A stretch of DNA of 64,000 nt from Thecaphora thlaspeos (lineage: Eukaryota; Basidiomycota; Ustilaginomycetes; Urocystidales; Glomosporiaceae), in the NCBI GenBank assembly GCA_900291925.1, contig UWYS01000005.1:248001-312000 (forward strand). The letters are read 5' to 3'. Position numbers and translations under genes: made by a program. Positions 55,067-64,000 of this stretch are shown piece after piece. The stretch's first letter is position 1; each line of letters starts with the position of its first letter. The notes below the pieces were generated by a model that saw only the letters and a list, made by a program, of their open reading frames with translations, made no database searches and was not told the origin of the DNA.

Positions 55067-56493
55067 CTATTGTTCGTCGTGCTCCCCGCCCCAGATCTCG
55101 GTGAGCGGACCTTGGCGTTTGAGGGTATCGGCGAGCTTTTCGAACATGGTGCTTTCGATCTCGGCCGCTTGTGTCGTAGTCTGTCACGGTAAGGGCAAAT
55201 ACGGTTGTCGAGTCAGCTCTCCGATGTGGAACTCTGCTCGGGTTACTGGCAGAAGAGTAGTTGCGCAGGCCTGGCGGACCGACTACCGGGCAAACTCACC
55301 ATCCTCTTTCCCTCCTTGCCGTCTGCGGACTGCGAGGTAATCACGGGCTGCAGGCTCTCCTTCCTAAGGGCTTTCCGCGCACGGCTAGCGTACGTCTCGG
55401 CGGCTTTGCTCTTCTCGGGCGGCGAAGTGCCCCAGATGTCCACCAGCTTTGGCCGGCTCGTCGCCTCCTTTGTCGCCATAGTATGCGAAGCCTCTTTAGC
55501 CGTGTGATACGCCAGGTCGTCCTCGTCGGTGTTGTGCGTTGCAGCCGTCGTCGTTGTCGTCGTCGCCGTCGCGGCAGCAGACTCGTTTTCTGTTGGAGAG
55601 GTCTCGCCGCCTCCGCCGATGTGGAAGGCGGACCCCCCTCCGCGCGCCAATGTTTTGAGCGAGTGGACGGAAGGGAAGCGGTTCTCGCCTCCGCTCGTCT
55701 TCTTGCGCCGCAGCCCGCCACCGCCGCCACCGTTCCGCGCTAGATCGGAAGTAGAATTGCTGGCGCCGGTGTTGGTGCTCGTTTGCGGGGCGCGACCTTT
55801 GCCTTCTCGCTGCAGATGGTCTTCTAGCGCCGCCTCCTGCGCAATGTGGAGCTTGAGGTTGCGTACGAGCGTCAGGGGTCTTGTCTTGCCTTTTCCGTCG
55901 GCGGCGGATTGTTGCGAGGCGGCAGATGACTTGGAGTAGGCGGCGGTAGAGTTGAAGAGGTCTGGGGCGTCGAGTGGTATCAGCTTTCTGTAGAGAATCA
56001 GGAGAGATTGGAGGCGGTGGTCAGTAATCTCGAGGGGGGACGAATCGGCAAAAAGCTGATTTCTGGGCCTGGCTGGAGGGGACGTACGTGTGGACATCTT
56101 TGACGATGGCTCGCATCGCCTCTGCATCGTAAGAGAGCTGTGGTAGGAGCGATTTGGGTCTTTGCTCGCTGTCGTCGATTAGGCATTCAGGGCGAGTACG
56201 GCGGTCAGTGGCAAGCGTCGAGCAGTACATGGTTGGGAGCTTGCGATGTCCCGGGAAACGCACCGAGCTGCAGCTGCGTGGTCCTCCTCAGCTTGTGCGT
56301 CACCGATCAGCGGGGTACGCTCGTCTGGCTGCGACGGCGTTGGTGAGCAAGAGGAGTGTGAGCGCTGTGTGGCAGATGTGAGTCACGAAGGTAGGGGACG
56401 AGGGATACTCACGTGCGTGCGGCTCGATCTGTTATCGTTGCGGCGTGCCCTGCGCGTGCAACAGGGGAAGATGGCTTGTAGGAAGGAGGCCAT
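55067..56493 (-). CDS. Probable Meh1/LAMTOR1-like vacuolar anchor of the EGO complex
   Basis: Meh1 (Ego1) and LAMTOR1 are lipid-anchored scaffolds that hold Rag GTPases on the vacuole or lysosome. Five exons, downwards: 56493-56413, 56364-56264, 56168-56088, 55987-55300 and 55180-55067, 354 residues. The start MASFLQAIFPCC has two adjacent cysteines (11, 12) suited to palmitoylation. DERTPLI at residues 41-47 is the short motif found early in LAMTOR1/Meh1 and basidiomycete relatives. The next part (LPQLSYDAEAMRAIVKDVHT, then KLIPLDAPDLFN) resembles the first helices of the fold. After that a Gly/Ser/Thr-rich stretch (about residues 130-230) separates it from a C-terminal block (TTTQAAEIESTMFEKLADTL, then TEIWGG). 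Position 2 is Ala, so N-myristoylation is not expected. Assignment rests on architecture, not on strong sequence identity. Confidence 0.62.
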
Positions 56494-57008
56494 GGTTGCG
56501 AGGGAGGCAATGGAAGCTTGACGGGGGCTGGCGCTGTTTGATGAATGGTGGGGCGGGAAGATAAGAGGGCGTTGGTGGGAGAGGTCAGTGGGCGTGTCGG
56601 GAGAGCCGTGCGGGTGATACGCTCGCACGCGCTACAGGCTCGGTGCCGCATTGCGCCCACTCGTAAGACTGCTGGCGCTATTAGTATTAGGCCGCTCGCT
56701 CGCCTTTCTTCGTGGCGTGGCCACCGGCTCTCTTCAGCCATCAGCCGCAACGCACCGCACCGCACCGCACCGCACCGCACCGCGCCGCTTCGGCTTTGTT
56801 GGCCTCGTCAGCACCTTCACATCGTTCTTTCCTCGTCCCCACCTGCCACCCCACAGCAACCCTCCCCCTCGCCGCGCTCGTCGCACTCGCCCTGCGCACT
56901 CGCATACTGTACCCGCCCGCTCCTCCACCCTCTACCCATCGCCGCAACCTCGTCGTCCCGCCCACTACGCAGCCTCAACCAGCGCAACCCACCACCGCCA
57001 CCACCACC
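56494..57008. promoter_or_regulatory. Divergent promoter region with CCGCA repeat
   Basis: Between the Meh1-like gene and the LETM1 gene. A CCGCA-type pentamer repeat occupies about 56751-56784. An ATG-initiated frame (56712) runs into the LETM1 gene, but translates as low complexity, so I prefer the later start. Confidence 0.45.
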
Positions 57009-58748
57009 ATGAACGCCAGGACAATACTCGGCCCATCCAGGGCCACTTCACGACGTACCGCAACCGACGCATCCATGGTACAATGCACCGCAAGACCGCT
57101 CTCGTCGCTCTCACGCTCCCTCCACCGCTCGCCCAACTCTTCATCTTCATCATCAGCATCACCACCATCATCATCGTCCGCTCTCACACACGACCACCAC
57201 CTAGCGACGCTAACAAGACGGCACGCAGCCACCCTTTTTAGCGTCGTCCGCACCCTACACCAGACGTCTCTTGCGCTGCAGCGCGTACAGAAGAAAGCCA
57301 CACAGAGCGCCACCGCCAGCAAGCCGGTCGAAGCGACAAATTCCACCTCCGCCGCTCCGCCGCAACAGAAGCCATCTACCAACTCCACCACCCCCATCAC
57401 CCCCACCACCGAGGCCGCTACAACGACAGTGACAGACGGCACACCGGCGACGGCGCCCAAGTCTCTCAAGGAACGGGCAAAGGAGCTCTGGGCGACGGCA
57501 AAGTACCTGTTCAAGTTCTACTTCAACGGCGTCAAGCAGATCTGGGCCAACCGCAACCGCGTCGCAGAGATCCAGCAGCGCGTAGCTGGAGGCGGCGCTT
57601 CGCTCACCCGCGACGAGTCGCAGCTAATCCGCGTCCACCGCGCAGACATGCGCAAGCTGCCCCTCTTCCTCACCATCCTCCTCATCCTCGAAGAGGCACT
57701 CCCGCTCGTCGTCATCTGGGCCCCGGCGCTCCTCCCCTCAACCTGTATCCTCCCCAACCAGCTCCTTAAGATCCGCATGAAGGAAGAGGTTGCCAAGGCG
57801 ACGGTCTACAAGCAGCTCAACGAAGTCGAAGAGCTCAAGTGTCTCCTCCCTGTCGTCTCCGGGTCGGGGCAGAGCCTCCGGCTGAACGAGGCGCATAAGG
57901 GTGCGGACGAGGATGTCCTGGCCAAGGTCAAGGGGGAGACGCTCACGCAGCTTGCCAAGTGAGTTTTGTTTTTGGTTTTGTTTTTTTGCCTCGATGCTGT
58001 TTCCTCTGCTGCGGCCAGCTTGTCGCACGTCACTGACTTCTCTCCTGGCCCTTCCCACGGCTGTGACCGCCCGTGCAGGCTCTTTTCTCTGTCCACCTGG
58101 GGCGGAGCGGCGATGACGCGGAGGCGGCTGCTCGAGCATCTCAAGTACATCCGAAGCGACGACGAGATGATGTGCGAGGGCGGCAACTATGCGTGCATGC
58201 CCCAGAGCGCCGATGCCGTGGCCAAGGCCTGCTCCGAGCGAGGACTGTAAGTTTGCGACCGCGTGATGCCAATGCTGCATCGCGGCGCTGTCGATGATCG
58301 GTTGCTGATCTCGATCTGCATCGTCCGCCTCTGGACCCGTATAGAAGAGCGACCGACGTCTCGCAGAAGGAGATGTTCGACAGTGAGTGTCGTCTCCACC
58401 CCCTGCCGTCAGTTCGGATACCCATCAGATGACCTTTGCCCTGACACCTGTTACGTCGCTCTCACATTTCGACGCTACGCAGCATTACGAACCTGGCTGC
58501 TCTACACGACGCGCAATTCCTCGACGTCAAAGCAACTCTCCACTTCTTCCCTCTCGCTACTTCCTCTGCAGCTGTACAACCCCCGATCGATGCAGGAGAT
58601 CGAAGCGTCCCTCGCGGCGGAACGCGAGCGCGGCTTGATAGAAAAGACAAAGGACGTCCTCAACGAAGTGGTCCAGGAGAAAAAGTTGCTGGCACGTGAC
58701 CAGCAGGCCGGAGAGGTCAAGGCAAAGAGCCAGTCATCTCGACGCTAG
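57009..58748 (+). CDS. LETM1-type mitochondrial inner-membrane protein (short form)
   Basis: LETM1/Mdm38-family proteins sit in the mitochondrial inner membrane and act in K+/H+ exchange and ribosome binding. Exons 57009-57958, 58079-58246, 58345-58382 and 58483-58748, 473 residues. The N-terminus is rich in Arg/Ser/Thr, suiting a presequence. A basic region (LKERAKELWATAKYLFKFYF, NGVKQIWANR) leads into the conserved helix block (LTRDESQLIRVHRADMRKLP) and the single transmembrane helix (LFLTILLILEEALPLVVIW). A ribosome-binding-like part follows (LPNQLLKIRMKEE, RRRLLEHLKYIRSDDEMM). The 38-base third exon encodes RATDVSQKEMFD. The C-terminal end is a charged coiled coil. No EF hand is visible. 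The family is sure; Letm1 versus Mdm28/Ylh47-type paralogue is open. The start at 57009 is the first ATG giving a good presequence. Confidence 0.85.
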
Positions 58749-59522
58749 GTCGAACGATGGACGTCGCTTTGCATCGTCATTGTTGCTTTCGCTGCGGTGC
58801 AACACGACCGTCTCGGCGCGATTCCCCACTCCTCACTCTCTTACTCTCTCTCCCTCTATCTCATCCCCCACTCATCTTCCCAACTGCAATCGCTCTCTAC
58901 TTTCCATTCCCCCCAATGATCGAAACGTAGATGGGCAAACTAGAGAGATCCGGTTCGATTTTAATCCCACTTCATATTGTTCTGGCGTATCTCAGGCGTG
59001 CGGCAGGGAGCGATACACGGTGGAGGTGGGCGAGGTCAGTGCATGATACGCTTTCGTCGCAAAGGTGCAGACGATTACGTTTTGCTTCCTCGGTCGTCGC
59101 TTCAAGCGGTAGTAGCAGACGGCGTGTAAGGGAAACTGTGACGGAACGGACGTGCAAAGGCGACGATGTTGTCTTTGCGCGGTGATTCCAAAGACTCGAG
59201 ACTGGTAATAGGTGCAGATGGGTTAACTCGAAGTGGGAGACGGGGAACGTGTAGAAGAGGAGAGCAACGGAGGAGCTAGAGAGGTGAGGGGGCGGAGACA
59301 GAGGGACGGGCTGATGGTACATGCGTGGGAGCGACGGATGGCCTTGCGGGCGGCGACGAGTGCTATGTAAACGGGACAGGAATCGTTGCTTGATTGAGGC
59401 ACAGACGGACGGACGAGGGCTTGTAGCGTGAGACGATAGGGCGGGTCGGACAGGTTGGTTCGTATGCTGGAGGATGGGGAGGCGGACGCCAGAGGGGCCA
59501 AGTCGGGGTCCGGGAGCGCGCT
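58749..59522. other. Convergent intergenic region
   Basis: 3' ends of the LETM1 and UBC8 genes. I see no gene here. Confidence 0.5.
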
Positions 59523-60310
59523 TCACAACTCCATGTTGCCGGCGGGCCCCTCGTCGTCCGAAATGCTGCCGACGTCGCTCATCTCGTCGTCGTGGTCGTC
59601 GTCTTCGTCGTCCTCGTCGCCCGCACCGTCGGCCGCCTCCTTTGTCGCATATCTCGCCACGTAGTCCTTGACCTTTGTCTCGTACGTCTTGGGCTCACGC
59701 ATCAGCAGCGCGGCCGCCTCGCCGTTGAGCGGGTCAGTCGGGTTGGGGTAGCGGAGGAGCTGGGGAAGGAAGACCTCAAAGATATTGATGCAGTCGAACA
59801 TCGGCGACCAGGTCTGGTTGATGACGTCGAGGCAGACGGACCCCGAGAGCTCGTCGATGTTGGGGTGGAAGATCTTGTTCATGAAGCCGATCGAGGGCGA
59901 CTTGTACGGGTACTGGTCTGGCAGCTCGACGTGGATCTTCCAGACACCGCCCTGGAATGGCGCTGGAGTGGTGTCGAGACAAAAAGGGGGAAGGGCAGCG
60001 AGGCGAGGGTAAGACAGCGGGGAGAGGGGATAGTAGATCAGTCGAAGTCACCGAGCCCAATGTCGCTAGGCAAGGAGAGCTGACACTCACTCTCTGCGGG
60101 GCCGTGGAAGCGAACATAGAACTCCTGCATGTTGTCATTGATAAGGGTGATCTCGTAGTCGGACATCAGCCTGGGGGCCACGGGCGAGGGGGAAGAGGGA
60201 AGGATCTGGTCAGTGCGTGGCAAGACGCGGCGTGCTGCATTCGACTGAGCCTCGACTGTCATTCACAGCTTCATGACGTCCGTCTCGATCCTACGCTTGG
60301 GCGAGCTCAT
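59523..60310 (-). CDS. UBC8: Ubiquitin-conjugating enzyme Ubc8/UBE2H
   Basis: Ubc8 is the E2 that works with the GID/CTLH E3 complex to degrade gluconeogenic enzymes such as fructose-1,6-bisphosphatase when glucose returns. Exons, downwards: 60310-60267, 60170-60091 and 59962-59523, 187 residues. The start [20 protein letters not shown] is the UBE2H opening. The UBC fold continues with [20 protein letters not shown] and [15 protein letters not shown]. The HPN motif is at residues 74-76 and the catalytic Cys at 85 within [13 protein letters not shown]. The last 40 residues are an acidic tail (Asp/Glu-rich, with [15 protein letters not shown]), typical of Ubc8. All three junctions match the family and keep phase. 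Confidence 0.95.
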
Positions 60311-61710
60311 CTTGACCACGTTGCGATCGTTGGCTCGAACAAGAGCTGGGAGCTGGCGCGGCGAGAGCGGTGTGAGGGGGTCTCTAGAGAGCGGTGGGCT
60401 GCGGGGTCGGATACGCTACGATGGTCGAGCGCGGGCCTTGTGACAGTGTGACGACGGATGGAGCGGTCGCACGGATGGAGGGGCCGTAGATGGTCGAGGA
60501 GGAGGAGTGTAGGGATACGTGCTTGCTGTGCTGGATGCGATTGAGACAAGGGAGTATCAGAGTGGCTGCCGTAGCGGACGGTGGCGGGCAAGAGAAGGGA
60601 ATGGCGGTGGTGCGGAGCAATGGCACGGCCCTCGTCACACAGGGATGGCCAGCTGCTGCTGCTCGCTCACTCGCTCGCTCGCCCGCCTGCTGCGCCCTCC
60701 CATCTGCCGCGCTCCCTATCTCTCACCTCGGCCCTCGGCAGCCTCGCAAGAGGACCCTTTGGCCTTCGTCCTCGCTGATTTCACGGACGATTCGCCTCGT
60801 CCATACGCTGCGCATGTCCGTCGCAATGTCGTCTTTCCCGTTCCGAAGCAGCGCATCTTTTGCCTCGAGATGAGGAGGGGCGTCCAAAGCAACGTAACGA
60901 AAGCCGCTCCAACAAGGCGCCGCCGCGGGCACGGCTGACCCCTGTAGAAGATAGATGTCAAGGATGATGGATTCCAGCTCGACGATGGTGCCCAGGAGCC
61001 TCTATTTGTACATTAGACGGTTCCCAGCAATCCCACAAGCATGCCTTGGGTCTCTGAGATGCTCTTAGGACGCCGTCGGCGTCCCGGAAGGCTTCTACCC
61101 GTAAGGCCTAGGCTTAGGTGGTCTAGGCCTGGTGGTAGCAGCTCCCACGGCGAGTCGGCGACTCACCGCAGCCCGATCCGTCCGATTACATCGGGCTCAG
61201 ATTCGATGCGGCCGATCGCCAACAACCCCGAAGTTGCCTCGCCGTGTGCGTTGGTGTCGATGATGTGGAGGAAGCGCCGCCCACCACGCTCGAGCGCGTC
61301 AGAAAAAGGCCGCCTGCCCGCCTGACCTGCCATTTCCCTTGGCAGAGCGCCGCGTCTCGCCCGCGGCAGAGGCCAGCATGCGGCCGCGCTCTTCTCGCAC
61401 GGTTCTGCCTCGTTGGAAGAGTGAGTGATCTCGACTTGCATGCGGCGGCACCAAACCCCTTCTCCACCCGCCCATCATCCGACCAGACCAACACCCTACC
61501 ACATCGTCTGCGATCCCGACAGACCTTCCCTCATCATCTGCCTTCCGAAGAGCATCCTCTTTCCCTAACGCTAGCAACTTCAAGGTATCGTCCCACGATC
61601 CATTGCAGCGTCGACGGCACCGGAAGCCCTGCTCGGACTTCACTCGACTGGCATTCAAGGAAAGAAGCGACACGAGTGAGCGGCCTACGCAACTACGACT
61701 ACTGCACAGG
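60311..61710. promoter_or_regulatory. Divergent intergenic region (UBC8 / LSM1)
   Basis: About 1.4 kb between divergent starts. A small inverted repeat around GGCCTAG...CTAGGCC lies at about 61104-61134. Overlapping frames show no motif. Confidence 0.4.
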
Positions 61711-62527
61711 ATGGACGCCCAGGACATTGTCTCGAACATCGCATTCACCACGTCGGGGTCACTGGTGGATTGCGTCGACAGTGAGTGTCGAGAGGCTTCC
61801 TGCTGCAGCACCACGCCCGACTGAATGCGCGTACCAAGCTCACACTTCTCCTGGCGATGCCCGTCCCCGCCCGTCGGGCCAAGCAGAGAAGATGATGGTG
61901 GTTCTAAGAGACGGAAAGAAGCTGATTGGCGTGCTCAGGTCTTACGATCAATTCGGTGAGTGTAGCTTCCTGCCGCCGCCGACTTCAGGAGAGCTGCTGC
62001 AATCAGTCCTGACCCTGACTTGCTCGCTCCAACTTCCTGTCCGCACGCCGGTGACGTCGACGCTGTAGCTAATCTGGTGCTACAAGATACAGTCGAGAGG
62101 GTCTACGTGGGTAATCGATACGGCGATATCGCGAGGGGCGTCTTCCTGGTGCGAGGCGAGAACGTCGTGCTGCTGGGCGAGATTGTGAGTCCTCGTTGCC
62201 GCTCACCGGAGCCTGCGCTCTCCAGTCTCGCTCCTCGTCATGGAACTGACCTATGCTGACGTTTCTCTTGTTGTTCTCTCATGCTGCTGTCCTCGACCTT
62301 CCGCCCCGACGCGCTCTTTCGTACGACCCTTGCAGGACCTCGACGCGGAAGACGAGATCCCACCATCGATCGCCGCGCCACTACCGCTTTCGGCTCTCCC
62401 GCAACTGCTAGCGGCAAGAGAGGCAGAGGCAGAGTCAAAGGCAAAGAGCGAAGCGAAGAAGGCAGAGGTCCTCCGCAAGGCCCACGGCTTCTGTGCGGAC
62501 AAGAGCGGCGATGGCGACATGTACTAG
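61711..62527 (+). CDS. LSM1: Lsm1, mRNA-decay Sm-like protein
   Basis: Lsm1 is the defining subunit of the cytoplasmic Lsm1-7 ring, which with Pat1 binds the 3' end of deadenylated mRNA and promotes decapping. Exons 61711-61780, 61887-61955, 62069-62184 and 62336-62527, 148 residues. After a short start ([20 protein letters not shown]) comes the Sm1 motif with [26 protein letters not shown], then Sm2 ([16 protein letters not shown]) followed by DLDAEDEI, which is typical of Lsm1. The C-terminal extension is Ala/Lys/Glu-rich and helical, as known to aid Lsm1 function. Phases agree at all three introns. Confidence 0.95.
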
Positions 62528-64000
62528 AGCGAGCGTCTTCGTCTATGGCTTAATGAACACATATACCGAGAGGAGAAGAAACATCGACTGTGGGCCGATT
62601 TATCTGACGAAGAGACGCAGCTGGCCCGGGCTGCTCGACGCCATTTTGGCGTTGCTGCGACTCTCTCGTGCCGGTGCACGTGCAACAGAGAGGAGTGTAG
62701 TGAGACTAGCCCTCCTGCGCTTCAAGATAACGAGCAGGTTGGCTGGCCTTGTTTCGGTTTGCTGGGCCGGCAAAGCGGCCTTTCCGAGCCCCTTCCGGTC
62801 CGTGCCCCGAGATGCGCCGGTAGAACACGATGCAAGTACTGCTGCTGACGAGCTACTCCCTTATCACTCGCGCAACTTCGTGGGGCGCATCGGGCTCGAC
62901 GATGCGTGACTAATGACTGCCACCTGGGAGGGAGAAATCATTTGCTACAGAGTGTAGTTAGGGAGTAAAAGCTACTACTTGGGTTCGGCGGTCGACCGTA
63001 CCCTGTGCTTGTGACTTTATGCTTTGGCTAACATGCCCAACAAGAACGGTTGCCGTTATCGCGCTGGGTTGTGATGGAGGGAGTGGACATCATCAGCTAA
63101 AATATGTGTTCCTCCGGGAGACAGCATCGCAAGAGGGTGGTTGCCGATTTACGTACAGTCAAGAGAGACCGATGGGTCCGTGTCCTGGGTGACGCTGTTC
63201 CCCCCTGCAAATCCGGCTGGGGTGAAGCGGGGCTGGATAAAGATCAGTATAGCGGCAGCGTACGGCATGCAGACCTGGGGTCCTTCGGGATGGCCCTTGC
63301 TGGCGGACGAGCCGGCAAACCCGTCGACCGGGGCCAGACCAACATCGTCGTCGGTCCGTCCGAAGACAGGGTCCCGCGAAACCCCTTTGCTCGACCAAAG
63401 CCGAGCATCTTGTTCGCGACTTTGGAACAAGTGCCAGAGCTGGCGAGCACCATGCTGAACTCGGTCCTGGCTGCTCGTTCTTGTTTGTGCTCGTCCGCCT
63501 TTTTCGTCATGTTGCTACTGGCGGGGGCACTGCGGCCAGGTCGGTCGAAAGTGGACTCTCTCCTGCCGCTGTGGCAATGCTTTGGCTGTTCGCTTCAAGA
63601 CGAGAGAGCGACAGGGACACGAACAGAGCCTTATGAGCAGCGGACCATAAACGAGATGTTCACGAGTGGCCTATCCTCTTTCTCTCTTCCGTCCGCTCTG
63701 AGTGACCCCCTGCTGCTGATGTTTCCCTGGTGATTTCCAAAAGCTTGGCTTGCTAGCGGCTTGCTGTGAACCAGAGGTGTTGCAATCTTTACCTTGTATG
63801 TAATTGCCTGTGTCATCAGGCAAGAGAGAGTGGCATGGCTGGGCCTTGATGCTACGCTTTACCCCAGCAACGAAATGGACGAAATTTCGAGGTGCTTGGG
63901 TTGGGGCAGTGGACTCGCGGGGGGGAAGGCGGAAAAGGAGTGGAGGTCTATGCGTCAATAAATTGCGCCCTTCTGTGGTTCGCTCACCCCCTTCCTCCCG
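62528..64000. other. Downstream intergenic region
   Basis: No gene is supportable here. A 209-codon ATG frame (63104-63733, plus) has no motif and competes with open frames on the minus strand. The right edge of the window may cut a neighbouring gene. Confidence 0.4.

Noticed and set aside
56712..57008. Upstream ATG extending the LETM1 protein by 99 residues
   Set aside because: The extension translates the CCGCA repeat and low-complexity leader. The ATG at 57009 gives a normal presequence.
63104..63733. 209-codon plus-strand frame near the right end
   Set aside because: No motif, poor codon character, and open frames on the minus strand overlap it. No splice or family evidence.

Overview
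The window is nuclear DNA of a basidiomycete fungus, most likely a smut-type yeast or filament (Ustilaginomycotina). I infer this from the GC-rich coding sequence, the short introns of roughly 90-140 bases with GTGAGT/GTAAGT-type donors, a few large nearly intronless genes, serine/alanine-rich insertions, and the gene set (Pal1, Bot1/mS45, Mug190-like, Pop3, Cho2, Tps1). I see no bacterial operon, CRISPR array, rRNA, confident tRNA or intact transposon.

Layout. 1-2.5 kb: decayed metallo-beta-lactamase-fold hydrolase. 2.8-6.5 kb (-): Npr3. 7.1-8.3 kb (+): Emc3. 8.9-10.5 kb (-): mitoribosomal mS45/Bot1. 11.6-15.5 kb (-): SMP/C2 lipid-transfer protein (Mug190/tricalbin type). 16.1-18.2 kb (+): trehalose-6-phosphate synthase. 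18.7-22.5 kb (-): Cho2. 23.3-23.8 kb (+): twin-CX9C protein. 24.8-27.6 kb (-): two-RRM RBMS-type protein. 30.7-31.4 kb (+): Ypd1-like HPt protein without its histidine. 31.9-33.9 kb (-): NIPA-type transporter. 35.3-35.6 kb: long inverted repeat. 36.5-37.6 kb (+): conserved unknown. 38.5-40.6 kb (-): Pal1. 42.2-44.0 kb (-): Gtr2/RagC. 44.5-46.5 kb (+): Pop3-like. 46.8-48.9 kb (-): Kes1/Osh. 50.6-52.2 kb (+): Atg22-like transporter with broken frame. 52.9-54.8 kb (+): RING-H2 membrane protein. 55.1-56.5 kb (-): probable Meh1/LAMTOR1-like lysosomal anchor. 57.0-58.7 kb (+): LETM1-type protein. 59.5-60.3 kb (-): Ubc8/UBE2H. 61.7-62.5 kb (+): Lsm1. The rest is intergenic sequence with many short tandem repeats.

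How the genes relate. Most are independent housekeeping genes in convergent and divergent pairs. One theme recurs: Npr3 (GATOR1/SEACIT), Gtr2 (Rag GTPase) and the Meh1-like protein (EGO/Ragulator anchor) all belong to the amino-acid branch of TORC1 signalling. Cho2, Kes1/Osh and the SMP protein all concern phospholipid or sterol supply and ER contact sites. Emc3 is an ER insertase. mS45, the CX9C protein and the LETM1 protein are mitochondrial. No obvious novel multi-gene system is present. The most interesting items are the HPt protein that lost its phosphoacceptor, the hydrolase pseudogene with four in-frame stops, the near-perfect 105-base hairpin, and the unusual Gtr2.

All exon boundaries were read by eye from donor/acceptor consensus, conserved protein motifs and frame continuity. 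No transcript or database evidence was available.
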